Assembly: GCA_023417815.1 (NCBI GenBank) | Contig: JAEZEI010000110.1 | Span: 1-64,000, forward strand | Origin: Bacteroidota bacterium | GTDB lineage: Bacteria; Bacteroidota; Bacteroidia; Chitinophagales; Chitinophagaceae | Reading direction: 5' to 3' | DNA length: 64,000 nt | In this document: piece after piece, positions 27,704-35,080 of the stretch | Layout: each line of letters begins with the position of its first letter | How positions within the stretch are numbered: the first letter of the stretch is position 1 | Notes under the pieces: generated by a model | Databases searched by the model: none | The model's input: the letters and a program-made list of their open reading frames with translations, nothing else | What the model was told of the DNA's origin: nothing | Made by a program: the position numbers and the translations under genes

Positions 27704-28138
27704 AACCACATTTTTGTTCCAGTTTACTTTCTTCCCAAAACCGATCGAGTTGTCAGTTAGTTTGATCTCATTTACCTCAACAACAAAAACTTTTCCGCTC
27801 ATGCTTACAGCCAGTGGAAAAGCCATGTGATACTTCATAACAGCATTCCGGCAAAGGGTATCATTAGCATCAAGTACTCTTCCAGTGAATTGAATCCCTT
27901 TTAGCGCCAGAAGATCCGGTTTAACCGGCAATATAGTTCCCGCTACCCTTGGGTCCGTATCAATTAAAGCGGAATGCCGCGAAGTAGTAGAGGATTTAAA
28001 AAACAGTAGCGAATTTTTCGCATCAAAAACATACATGCAATTAAAGCAATAGGGAGCACCGTACTCATCAATGCATGAAATAGTTGCAAATTTTTCTGCC
28101 TTCAGAAATCTGCGGATAGGATCAGGAATCATATTCAT
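27680..28138 (-). CDS. Pyridoxamine 5'-phosphate oxidase-fold flavin-binding family protein
   Basis: A 152-residue split-barrel protein. FATISCIDEYGAPYCFNCMY near residue 17 and FKSSTTSRHSALIDTDPRVA near 48 are typical of PNPOx-like FMN- or heme-binding proteins. The substrate is unknown. It is coupled to the thioesterase gene upstream (17 nt overlap). Confidence 0.82.
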   Translation of the reverse strand: MNMIPDPIRRFLKAEKFATISCIDEYGAPYCFNCMYVFDAKNSLLFFKSSTTSRHSALIDTDPRVAGTILPVKPDLLALKGIQFTGRVLDANDTLCRNAVMKYHMAFPLAVSMSGKVFVVEVNEIKLTDNSIGFGKKVNWNKNVVSVTESVM

Positions 28139-28589
28139 TATTGCTTCGGTTTTTTAAGGCTTCATTGTATTTATGGATCTCATCATCAGTTTCAGGAACA
28201 ACTTCAGGTAAAAAGTTATTTTTTCCTTCTTTACCCGATATAACGAAATAGAACAACGCTTTGCAAATCGGGACATTCGTGCCATCGATGATGTTCTTCA
28301 CATTTGCTTCCAGCCCAATCTCCATGGAAGTATTAAAAGACCTGTGGATTTTTGACCGGACCAAAACGATATCTCCCACCCTGGCAGAATTCAGGAATTT
28401 CACTTTATCTATTGATACAGTGAGGCAAATCATTCCTGAATGCAGTTGCGCCGTTACCGCTGCTGCCATGTCCATCCATTCAATAAGTCTTCCTCCAAGA
28501 AGAATCCCAAGAGGATTGCTGTCGTCCGGGCAAACCACTTCTGTTTTCAGAGTTTCGGATTCAGATGGTGTTTTTCCTTTCCTGGCCAT
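28122..28589 (-). CDS. Acyl-CoA thioesterase, hotdog fold (YciA/BFIT type)
   Basis: A 155-residue single-hotdog protein. VCPDDSNPLGILLGGRLIEWMDMAA carries the active-site helix in which the aspartate of WMD is conserved. VDKVKFLNSARVGDIVLVRSKIHRSFNTSMEI-type strands follow (seen as DKVKFLNSARVGDI and HRSFNTSMEIGLE). It probably hydrolyses medium or short acyl-CoAs. It is divergent from norC, with the two promoters packed into a 57-nt gap. Confidence 0.87.
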   Translation of the reverse strand: MARKGKTPSESETLKTEVVCPDDSNPLGILLGGRLIEWMDMAAAVTAQLHSGMICLTVSIDKVKFLNSARVGDIVLVRSKIHRSFNTSMEIGLEANVKNIIDGTNVPICKALFYFVISGKEGKNNFLPEVVPETDDEIHKYNEALKNRSNNEYDS

Positions 28590-28601
28590 AACGTTTGTTT
28601 T

Positions 28602-28609
28602 GCAAAGAT
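28602..28609 (-). promoter_or_regulatory. Predicted -7 element of the thioesterase gene
   Basis: On the minus strand this reads TATCTTTG, a perfect TAnnTTTG box, 12 nt before the ATG at 28589. It overlaps the -33 region of the divergent norC promoter. Confidence 0.45.
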
Positions 28610-28615
28610 AATAAT

Positions 28616-28635
28616 TAAGGATAACTTTGTCCTTA
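28616..28635 (+). promoter_or_regulatory. norC promoter with an inverted repeat flanking the -7 box
   Basis: TAAGGA (28616–28621) and TCCTTA (28630–28635) are perfect inverted arms, and the 8 nt between them are exactly the -7 box TAACTTTG (28622–28629). A TTTTG at 28598–28602 lies 19 nt upstream as the -33 element. A protein bound to the arms would mask the promoter. The Rrf2 gene just downstream of norCB is a candidate repressor. Confidence 0.6.
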
Positions 28636-28646
28636 TTTATTTACAA

Positions 28647-29045
28647 ATGATTAATAGGTCCGCCATTCTTCTTGTTCTTGTTAGTATGTTCCTGGCGTAC
28701 TCCTCATTCATATACCTGAACCTTCCCGATAACTCCAAACACGATAAGGATGCAGACAACGGAAAACTAGTCTGGCAGAAATACAATTGCGGAGCTTGCC
28801 ACCAGGTTTATGGGCTCGGAGGATTTCTTGGACCCGACCTTACTAACGTGGTATCAAGACAGGACAGCAATTATATGGCGGCATTGATCAGGCACGGAAC
28901 TGATGTGATGCCGGCATTCGGAATACCCGACAAAGAGATCAGGGAAATTTTGTCTTACCTGAAAGCGGTTGATCGGACTGGAAATGCGGATCCCCGTTCA
29001 TTTAAAATAAGTGCAGATGGATTTATCAGGCAAAAGAACGATTGA
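28647..29045 (+). CDS. norC: NorC-like c-type cytochrome subunit of nitric oxide reductase
   Basis: A 132-residue protein with one N-terminal membrane anchor (about 4–22) and a single heme site in KYNCGACHQVYGLGGFLGPDLTN, which resembles NorC. A methionine in GTDVMPAFGIPD is the likely sixth ligand. NorC passes electrons to NorB. The frame is open upstream into the thioesterase gene, but ATG 28647 gives the proper membrane anchor. Its 3' end overlaps the norB-like gene by 29 nt. Confidence 0.85.
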   Translation: MINRSAILLVLVSMFLAYSSFIYLNLPDNSKHDKDADNGKLVWQKYNCGACHQVYGLGGFLGPDLTNVVSRQDSNYMAALIRHGTDVMPAFGIPDKEIREILSYLKAVDRTGNADPRSFKISADGFIRQKND

Positions 29046-30378
29046 AGACCTCTATTTCATAACGGGGTTGATCTTACTATTGGCAGCAATGCTCTTTGGA
29101 ATTACCGGTGCGTTACAATATATCGTTCCCGGTTTTCTCAAGGAAAGTATATCATTTGAAAAAACGCGGCCTCTTCATGTATCGTCAGCTGTATTCTGGA
29201 TAATACTTGCTGCAAGTGGAAGCCTGTTAAGCGGCCTGAACAAGTCAGGGCAAAACAAAACTTCATTTTCTCTCTCAGTTGCTCAATTACTGTTTTTTGT
29301 CACAGGCATCGTTTTTATACTTTTTTCCTATTTAAAAGGTGAGTTCGGGGGAAGGGAATATTGGGAGTTTCCTCCGGTCTATGCAATTTTGATCGTAACC
29401 GGTTGGATTTGCATGCTGGTAAACTTTCTAAAGTCGATCGGCTCTTTAAAAAAACGTCCTGTATATGTATGGATGTGGCTGACCGGGTTGCTATCCTTCC
29501 TTTTTACCTATATTGAATCCTACCTCTGGCTTATTCCTTATTTCCGGTCGAGCATAGTCAATGATATGACGATTCAATGGAAATCGTATGGATCCATGGT
29601 CGGTTCGTGGAATATGATCATTTATGGGAGCAGTATTTTTCTCCTTGAAAGAATAACCGGTTCAGATAAATACAGCAGGTCCTCTCTTGCATTTGCAATG
29701 TACTTCCTGGGACTTTTTAATCTCATGTTCAACTGGGGGCATCATATATATACCCTTCCTACAGCAACATACATTAAATACATCAGTTATTCCGTAAGTA
29801 TGACTGAACTGATAATCCTTGCAAGAATTATTTATTTATGGAAAAGGTCTCTTTCCGAAAAACAAAAAAGTTTCCATATTCTTTCCTATAGGTTTCTATG
29901 GGCTGCTGATATCTGGATTCTCTTCACACTTCTTTTAGCCATCCTTATTTCAATTCCGGCTGTTAATATTTATACACACGGAACATTTGTTACTGTTGCA
30001 CATACAATGGGCGCCACCATTGGCATCAACAGCATGTTACTACTGGCAGTCATCATTCACCAGGCAGGACAGAAATGTGAACCGCTTAATATGAAGCGGG
30101 TCAATTTCGGATATTATATCATGAATATCTCCCTTGGCATATTTGTCATGAGTCTACTGGGAGCAGGAGTGGGCAAAGCAATATGGCAGATGTCAGGATC
30201 ACCTTTGCCTTTCCGCGAAATGATGAAAGGTCTCCGCCCCTGGTTCCTCCTGTTCTTTATTTCAGGGATCACTCTTTTCGCAGGAACCATGCTGGTGGCA
30301 TTTCCGCTGCTGAAGGTTTATTTTCGCTGTAATGTCCGTCATTCAATGCGAAAATGGAATGTTATCGCTAACGGTTAA
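29017..30378 (+). CDS. norB: NorB-like heme-copper oxidase superfamily subunit (non-canonical)
   Basis: A 453-residue protein with about 12 membrane segments. NorB features seen: GGREYWEFPP (NorB GREFLEQP), histidine in TRPLHVSS (low-spin heme), the pair in NWGHHIY (two FeB ligands) and THGTFVTVAHTMGA. Aligned by eye to Pseudomonas NorB, the helix ending in RITG reads QWKSYGSMVGSWN where NorB has WWVVHLWVEGVWE, so the third FeB histidine becomes Tyr and the essential Glu becomes Val; the HGH pair becomes HTM. It is probably a NO reductase of a divergent class. ATG 29017 is preferred over GTG 29011. Confidence 0.78.
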   Translation: MDLSGKRTIEDLYFITGLILLLAAMLFGITGALQYIVPGFLKESISFEKTRPLHVSSAVFWIILAASGSLLSGLNKSGQNKTSFSLSVAQLLFFVTGIVFILFSYLKGEFGGREYWEFPPVYAILIVTGWICMLVNFLKSIGSLKKRPVYVWMWLTGLLSFLFTYIESYLWLIPYFRSSIVNDMTIQWKSYGSMVGSWNMIIYGSSIFLLERITGSDKYSRSSLAFAMYFLGLFNLMFNWGHHIYTLPTATYIKYISYSVSMTELIILARIIYLWKRSLSEKQKSFHILSYRFLWAADIWILFTLLLAILISIPAVNIYTHGTFVTVAHTMGATIGINSMLLLAVIIHQAGQKCEPLNMKRVNFGYYIMNISLGIFVMSLLGAGVGKAIWQMSGSPLPFREMMKGLRPWFLLFFISGITLFAGTMLVAFPLLKVYFRCNVRHSMRKWNVIANG

Positions 30379-30386
30379 TTTTACAG

Positions 30387-30839
30387 ATGTTTTCAAAAAC
30401 CACAGAATATGCTCTAAGAGCCGTATTATTTATAGCAAAAGAAAGCTCTGTAGGCAACAGACCGGGATTACAAAAAGTGGCAGAGGCAATTGATTCACCT
30501 GTTTCATTTACTGCCAAGATTCTCCAGATACTTACCAGGGATAATTCGCTAATTCAATCTGTTCGTGGCCCCAACGGCGGTTTTTTTATGGAAGAAAAAA
30601 TGCGGAAACAGCCCCTAAGTGCTGTACTCAAGGTAATGGGTGAATTGGATGTACTGAATAAATGTGTCCTTGGTCTATATGAATGTTCTGAGCGTAATCC
30701 CTGCCCGCTTCATAACGATTATAAAGAGATCAAAAATCAACTTCGGAACTTATTTAACCTGAGAAGCATTTCTGAAGTGGCTGAAACTACTCATGGTAAT
30801 GATGCAGTATTGAGGATAATGTATCGCAGAAAGAAATGA
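30387..30839 (+). CDS. Rrf2-family regulator downstream of norCB
   Basis: A 150-residue winged-helix protein. KTTEYALRAVLFIAKES is the Rrf2 N-terminus, SVRGPNGGFF the wing, and CVLGLYECSERNPC holds three cysteines with the same spacing (x6, x5) as the paralogue at 21106–21531. It lies 8 nt after norB and is probably cotranscribed. A NsrR-like NO-sensing repressor of norCB is the natural inference. Confidence 0.88.
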   Translation: MFSKTTEYALRAVLFIAKESSVGNRPGLQKVAEAIDSPVSFTAKILQILTRDNSLIQSVRGPNGGFFMEEKMRKQPLSAVLKVMGELDVLNKCVLGLYECSERNPCPLHNDYKEIKNQLRNLFNLRSISEVAETTHGNDAVLRIMYRRKK

Positions 30840-30859
30840 TATAAAAATCAATAAAAGAA

Positions 30860-30873
30860 ATGACCAAGGTCAT
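30860..30873 (+). promoter_or_regulatory. Candidate Crp/Fnr-type site for the fasciclin gene
   Basis: ATGACCAAGGTCAT is a perfect ATGAC-N4-GTCAT. Its centre is 35.5 nt before the end of TACTTTG (30896–30902), which would put the site near -41.5 of a start about 5–6 nt beyond. Confidence 0.7.
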
Positions 30874-30923
30874 ATGCAACAAAATTGACCTATTGTACTT
30901 TGGGCTAACTAAAAAGAGCTCAA

Positions 30924-31481
30924 ATGAAAAAGTATTTAATCCTGGTTTTAATAACCGGCATCTTTATCTCATGTAATAATCATCCGGAAAACCACGAATC
31001 CTCCGGAGCTACTGGAAATTCAGAAACCACAGTATCTGTTGGTCAGTCAGGTGTAAAGGATGATGAGTCACAAAAAAACGTGGTGGGCATCGCCATCGGA
31101 AGTCCAGATCATTCAACACTGGTAAAAGCAGTTCAAGCCGCAGAGCTTGTAGATGCTTTAAGCAATGCAGGTCCATTCACAGTTTTCGCACCCACAAATG
31201 CAGCTTTCGACAAGCTTCCAGCCGGCACTGTTGAAGGTTTGCTTAAGAAAGATAAGAAGGATGACCTCACAGATATTCTCCAATATCATGTTTCTGTAGG
31301 TGTTTATAAAGCTGAAAGCCTGCAGGATGGCCAGTCTTTGGGCCAGGTGAATGGAGGTAGTATCAGGATCTCCAAGAAAGAGGGAAAGCTCATTGTAAAT
31401 GATGTAGCAACAATTGTAGCCTCAGTACCAGCCTCTAATGGAATAGTTCATGTAATTGACGCGGTATTATTACCTAAATAA
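30924..31481 (+). CDS. Fasciclin (FAS1)-domain lipoprotein
   Basis: A 185-residue protein with a lipobox signal peptide (LITGIFISCNN), a polar linker to about residue 50, then one FAS1 domain: LVKAVQAAELVDALSNAGPF, TVFAPTNAAFDKLP (H1 motif region), LQYHVSVGVY, and the closing SNGIVHVIDAVLLP (H2). FAS1 domains mediate adhesion or protein contacts outside the cytoplasm. Its promoter carries the perfect Crp/Fnr-type site, so it is probably induced with the nos genes; why is unclear. Confidence 0.9.
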   Translation: MKKYLILVLITGIFISCNNHPENHESSGATGNSETTVSVGQSGVKDDESQKNVVGIAIGSPDHSTLVKAVQAAELVDALSNAGPFTVFAPTNAAFDKLPAGTVEGLLKKDKKDDLTDILQYHVSVGVYKAESLQDGQSLGQVNGGSIRISKKEGKLIVNDVATIVASVPASNGIVHVIDAVLLPK

Positions 31482-31500
31482 CCAGGACCCTTTCAATAAC

Positions 31501-31528
31501 AAAAGAGCACAGTTCGCTGTGCTCTTTT
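31501..31528. terminator. Bidirectional terminator with a TTCG loop
   Basis: AAAAGAGCACAG (31501–31512) pairs perfectly with CTGTGCTCTTTT (31517–31528) around a TTCG tetraloop. It separates the fasciclin gene from the convergent end of the nos operon and can serve both. Confidence 0.93.
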
Positions 31529-31542
31529 TGCTATCGGGCGGG

Positions 31543-31941
31543 TTAGTAAATGTTCTCTTCGGAAGCAGTTCCAGATATGATCTTGCTCTTTAACACATCC
31601 GAAATGCAAAGAGCGCGCTCTTTGGCCCCTTCAGCGTTTCTTCCTTCAAATAGATCATCAACTGTTTCTATGAACATCCTGTTCCACTTATCAAAATCCG
31701 TACCTTCCAAGGGTTTAAGATGATGAATATGCTGGTGCAGGTTCATTGGATTTCCACTATAATCTCCAGTAAAAAGAATTATGTTCTCCCAGAACCGGTA
31801 CATGATCTCCAGGTGAGAATTCCAATTAACTGCTGCAACCTCATTAAAAATATAGCCTAATCTTTCATCTTTACTCACGCGATCATAGAAAGTATTCACA
31901 AGTTGTTCTATATCCTTACGGGAAGTAATATCATTTTTCAT
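31543..31941 (-). CDS. Group III truncated hemoglobin
   Basis: A 132-residue globin of the TrHb3 type. Seen are IEQLVNTFYDRVSKDERLGYIF at the N-terminus, the proximal-helix histidine region LHQHIHHLKPLEGTDF and the E-helix WENIILFTGDY. Group III globins bind NO and oxygen and may detoxify NO. It is the last gene of the nos operon and overlaps the hemerythrin gene by 4 nt. Confidence 0.9.
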   Translation of the reverse strand: MKNDITSRKDIEQLVNTFYDRVSKDERLGYIFNEVAAVNWNSHLEIMYRFWENIILFTGDYSGNPMNLHQHIHHLKPLEGTDFDKWNRMFIETVDDLFEGRNAEGAKERALCISDVLKSKIISGTASEENIY

Positions 31942-32378
31942 ACCCTGTTAGTTAAGGTGGCGATGGAATCAAGCGTTTTGTCACTGAGTTGTTCCTGCAT
32001 CATCGGAAAAAGGATCCTTTCTTCCTTTCTTATATGAGATTCGAGGAATTTGCCAAGTATATCAAGATCGCCCTCTAAATTCGAAGATGTTGGAATGGAG
32101 TTGAACAGCTTTGTCAATCTATCATGTTCACCTGTTAATTCGTTCAGTATTCCATCCATTTCATCACTGGTCCCTTTGGCCAGAACAAATACACTTTCTT
32201 CTTCCCTGAAATGCTCCACAAGGTGATCTTTAAAAAATTGAGCTGCATAAACTGCCTTCCCGGGATGATCTTCGGGAAGTCCTTTATATACAGGAGCATT
32301 GGCCTGGATAAGCCTTGAAAGGATTAACGCTTCATGGTGATCTCTTGAAAGAGGGATCAGGGCATCGTGTCTTTTCAT
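31938..32378 (-). CDS. Hemerythrin-domain protein
   Basis: A 146-residue four-helix protein. Candidate di-iron ligands are the histidines in SRDHHEALILSR, HLVEHFREEESVF, GEHDRLTKLF and ESHIRKEERILFP. Such proteins bind oxygen or NO or sense them. It lies 1 nt downstream of nosY and overlaps the globin gene by 4 nt, so it belongs to the nos transcript. Confidence 0.88.
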   Translation of the reverse strand: MKRHDALIPLSRDHHEALILSRLIQANAPVYKGLPEDHPGKAVYAAQFFKDHLVEHFREEESVFVLAKGTSDEMDGILNELTGEHDRLTKLFNSIPTSSNLEGDLDILGKFLESHIRKEERILFPMMQEQLSDKTLDSIATLTNRV

Positions 32379-32379
32379 A

Positions 32380-33147
32380 CTAAAGGTCTTTACTTTTAAA
32401 TCTTCGCGTTGATAACCAGGTGGGGATCGCTATCCAAAGTAGCAGGACAAGGAATGAAAAAGTTATCCCGGTAGCTGTTCCAAAGAAATCCTTAAATATT
32501 GCCCCGGTATATCCCATCATTGCAGATACATCCATTTGCAGCAGAATCAGTATTCTTCCCAGGTCTATAGGGTTCAGTGCAGATATTGCGATCATTGGCT
32601 TTTCAAGGGGATAGTCTGCAAATTGAAAAAGAATAAACAACACAATTCCATCGAACAGGATAGAAAAATAAAGCCATAGCATTATCGCAGCCCCAATCCC
32701 CTTTGCCTTATCCCTGGCGATCACGGCTGCAAGCATCGCAATAGCAACGAAAATTACTGAGAGAAAGATTCCCATTGATGTCATTAAGATTCCTGTTGAA
32801 TCACCATGGTAAAGCAGCACGGGAATACCGATACCAATAAAAAAGGAAAGGGAAAGCGAAAGCGTCAATCCTGTAAAAAGACTGATCCATATAGTTCGCC
32901 GCTTTAATGGCTGGCTTACGAGTAACTCAAGGAACTCGGAACTGTTATATATATAAATAGTAGAAAAAATAATACTTACCAGTGGAACTATTATCAGTAC
33001 AATATTAAGCAGGCTTAATAAGCCCTTGCTTGCATTATCCTCCAGGTTGAAAACTGTGAACGAAGATAACAACAGGAATGCTGTATATACAAGTACAGTC
33101 CTGTTACGTAAGATATCGGTAATTACATATTTAAGGATCTTGGTCAT
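32380..33147 (-). CDS. nosY: ABC transporter permease NosY
   Basis: A 255-residue protein with six hydrophobic segments, of the ABC-2 permease type. It starts with a short cytoplasmic helix (ILKYVITDILRNRTVLVYTA) as in NosY. NosFY with NosD deliver a sulfur or copper species for the Cu centres of nitrous oxide reductase. Its start overlaps nosF by 4 nt. Confidence 0.9.
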   Translation of the reverse strand: MTKILKYVITDILRNRTVLVYTAFLLLSSFTVFNLEDNASKGLLSLLNIVLIIVPLVSIIFSTIYIYNSSEFLELLVSQPLKRRTIWISLFTGLTLSLSLSFFIGIGIPVLLYHGDSTGILMTSMGIFLSVIFVAIAMLAAVIARDKAKGIGAAIMLWLYFSILFDGIVLFILFQFADYPLEKPMIAISALNPIDLGRILILLQMDVSAMMGYTGAIFKDFFGTATGITFSFLVLLLWIAIPTWLSTRRFKSKDL

Positions 33148-33854
33148 GATTTTCTGGACATTACGTTAGCGATCGCACGCGATAATTTCCTTTCACCGGT
33201 TTCCTCGCGCAATGAATCAATATTCTTGTGAAATAACAGGCGACCTTCCTGCATATACATTACCTGGGTTACCAGGTCATCAAGTTCACTCAGAACATGG
33301 GAAGTGATTATTACCAGCTTACCCTTCTCTTTTTCATAGGCGATCTTATCTTTTAAAATCTCCGAAGCCAATGGATCCAGGCCTGCGGTGGGTTCATCAA
33401 GAATGAGAACATCAGGGTTAAACAGGAATGCCAGGCAGGCACTTACCTTCTGGCGGGTTCCGCCAGATAAAGTCCTCATTCTCTTGTGAATCAGATTTTG
33501 GATGTCATAGGCATTGATCAATGAATCATCCGTTGCCGAAGCACGACCGCGAATATCCTTCATCATATCCAGTACCTGGCCAATGGTCATATTCTCAGGA
33601 TATCTTCCTATTTGAGGCATATACCCTATATGTTTCCTATACTGCCAGTCATGCTGGATATTCTTGCCGCGAAAAGTTATAAATCCACTATCTGGAACAA
33701 CCATTCCAAAAATGCTCTTGATGAGCGTGGTTTTACCGCTGCCATTTGGTCCGATCAATACAATGCATTCTCCCTTATTACAGGTTACTGAAACATTGTC
33801 CAGGGCCTGCAGTTTGCCAAATCTCTTCGATATATTATTCGCAATGATCATCAC
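33144..33854 (-). CDS. nosF: ABC transporter ATPase NosF
   Basis: A 236-residue ATPase. Walker A GPNGSGKTT is at residues 35–43, the Q-loop at GYMPQIGRYPENMT, the signature at LSGGTRQKVSACL and Walker B at DVLILDEPTAGLDP, followed by ITSHVLSEL. It pairs with NosY. The order nosZ–nosL–nosD–nosF–nosY supports the name. Confidence 0.93.
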   Translation of the reverse strand: MMIIANNISKRFGKLQALDNVSVTCNKGECIVLIGPNGSGKTTLIKSIFGMVVPDSGFITFRGKNIQHDWQYRKHIGYMPQIGRYPENMTIGQVLDMMKDIRGRASATDDSLINAYDIQNLIHKRMRTLSGGTRQKVSACLAFLFNPDVLILDEPTAGLDPLASEILKDKIAYEKEKGKLVIITSHVLSELDDLVTQVMYMQEGRLLFHKNIDSLREETGERKLSRAIANVMSRKS

Positions 33855-35080
33855 CTAATTCTTTTCATTAAAGGAGAGTCATCTTTCAGGTTCTCAGGTG
33901 TTAAACTGGGAAAGATCTTCTCCGTTTTATCAAGTAATGTTGTTATAAAGCTTCTGAATAACATCATTGCCGGTGGATTCTGTTCAATTATCATCGAATA
34001 CATGCTAACCGGCCGATAGGGTATATCTCCTATATTATCCCTGTTAAGATCATATCCTTCGTACTTATCCCAAAAATTGCTGTTGAATGTATTTAACACC
34101 AGCGAGCCGTTGGTACCCACATCAAATGTATTGCTGATAAAATTATTCTTCAATACACTTATATCCATGCAGCTTGCCTGGATCTTCATGGCCCAGCCAT
34201 TGTTCCTGAATTGATTTCTTTTAAGTTTAATCCTGCTGGCTCCTTCCATCAGTATGCCGATTGTATTCCTGCTGAAATCATTTCCCTCTACATTTCCATC
34301 GCTTATTTCCTTTAGAAGAAGACCGTAAGCTGCATCCCCCCAGTTCTCATCAAAAAAATTATAGTACATCTTCACTCCCTTGGAATACATAACTGCCACC
34401 CCCGAACCGTTGTCCCGGAATACATTCATCAGATAGGTATCGTTATTACTGAACATAAAATGGAGACCATAACGCATATTTGATACTGCTGCATTTCTCA
34501 TGATCACGGAATTCGTAACAAATTCAAAATATATCCCATCCCTGTGACCTGATATTGAATTCCCTGAAATTATCAGGCTGTCACTTTTCCAGCAATGGAT
34601 CCCGTTACCACTTTCCTGTTCTGTTTTCCTTGAAGCTGTCAGCTTGTTGTTCTCTATGGTAATGTTGGTACCATACTGTACATAAATCCCGAAAAAAGTC
34701 TGCTCCAGGATATTATTCCTGATAACAACATTGCTTGCATCATAGATCTTGATCCCACCAAGGTCTTCTATGCTTGAAACACCGGAATTGATGACTCTTA
34801 ACCCTTCAATGACAACCCCACTTGCTTTAACAGAGAGTATCTCAAACTGACCTTCACCGTCAAGTACAGGATAATTTATTCCTGAAATTCTAACCTGTTT
34901 ATCTACTACAATATTTCTTTCGCGATAAATACCCGGATGAATTATAATAACATCTCCTGAATTAGCAGCCAAAATAGCAGACTTAACAGAAAGATGCATC
35001 TTTCCCTTGCCGACAGTTAATTCCTTTGCGGAAACCATTGAAAAGGTCGTCATGAAACATATGGTCAAAAGGATTCTCAT
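33851..35080 (-). CDS. nosD: Nitrous oxide reductase maturation protein NosD
   Basis: A 409-residue periplasmic protein with a signal peptide (about 1–18) and a long right-handed beta-helix built of parallel repeats (for example VVIRNNILEQTFFGIYVQYG and VIMRNAAVSNMRYG). NosD works with NosFY in building the CuZ site of NosZ. It overlaps nosF and the nosL gene by 4 nt each. Confidence 0.93.
   Translation of the reverse strand: MRILLTICFMTTFSMVSAKELTVGKGKMHLSVKSAILAANSGDVIIIHPGIYRERNIVVDKQVRISGINYPVLDGEGQFEILSVKASGVVIEGLRVINSGVSSIEDLGGIKIYDASNVVIRNNILEQTFFGIYVQYGTNITIENNKLTASRKTEQESGNGIHCWKSDSLIISGNSISGHRDGIYFEFVTNSVIMRNAAVSNMRYGLHFMFSNNDTYLMNVFRDNGSGVAVMYSKGVKMYYNFFDENWGDAAYGLLLKEISDGNVEGNDFSRNTIGILMEGASRIKLKRNQFRNNGWAMKIQASCMDISVLKNNFISNTFDVGTNGSLVLNTFNSNFWDKYEGYDLNRDNIGDIPYRPVSMYSMIIEQNPPAMMLFRSFITTLLDKTEKIFPSLTPENLKDDSPLMKRIR

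Noticed and set aside
28440..28646. N-terminal extension of norC into the thioesterase gene
   Set aside because: The extra 69 codons are antisense to a well-supported gene and precede the membrane anchor; the promoter lies at 28598–28629.
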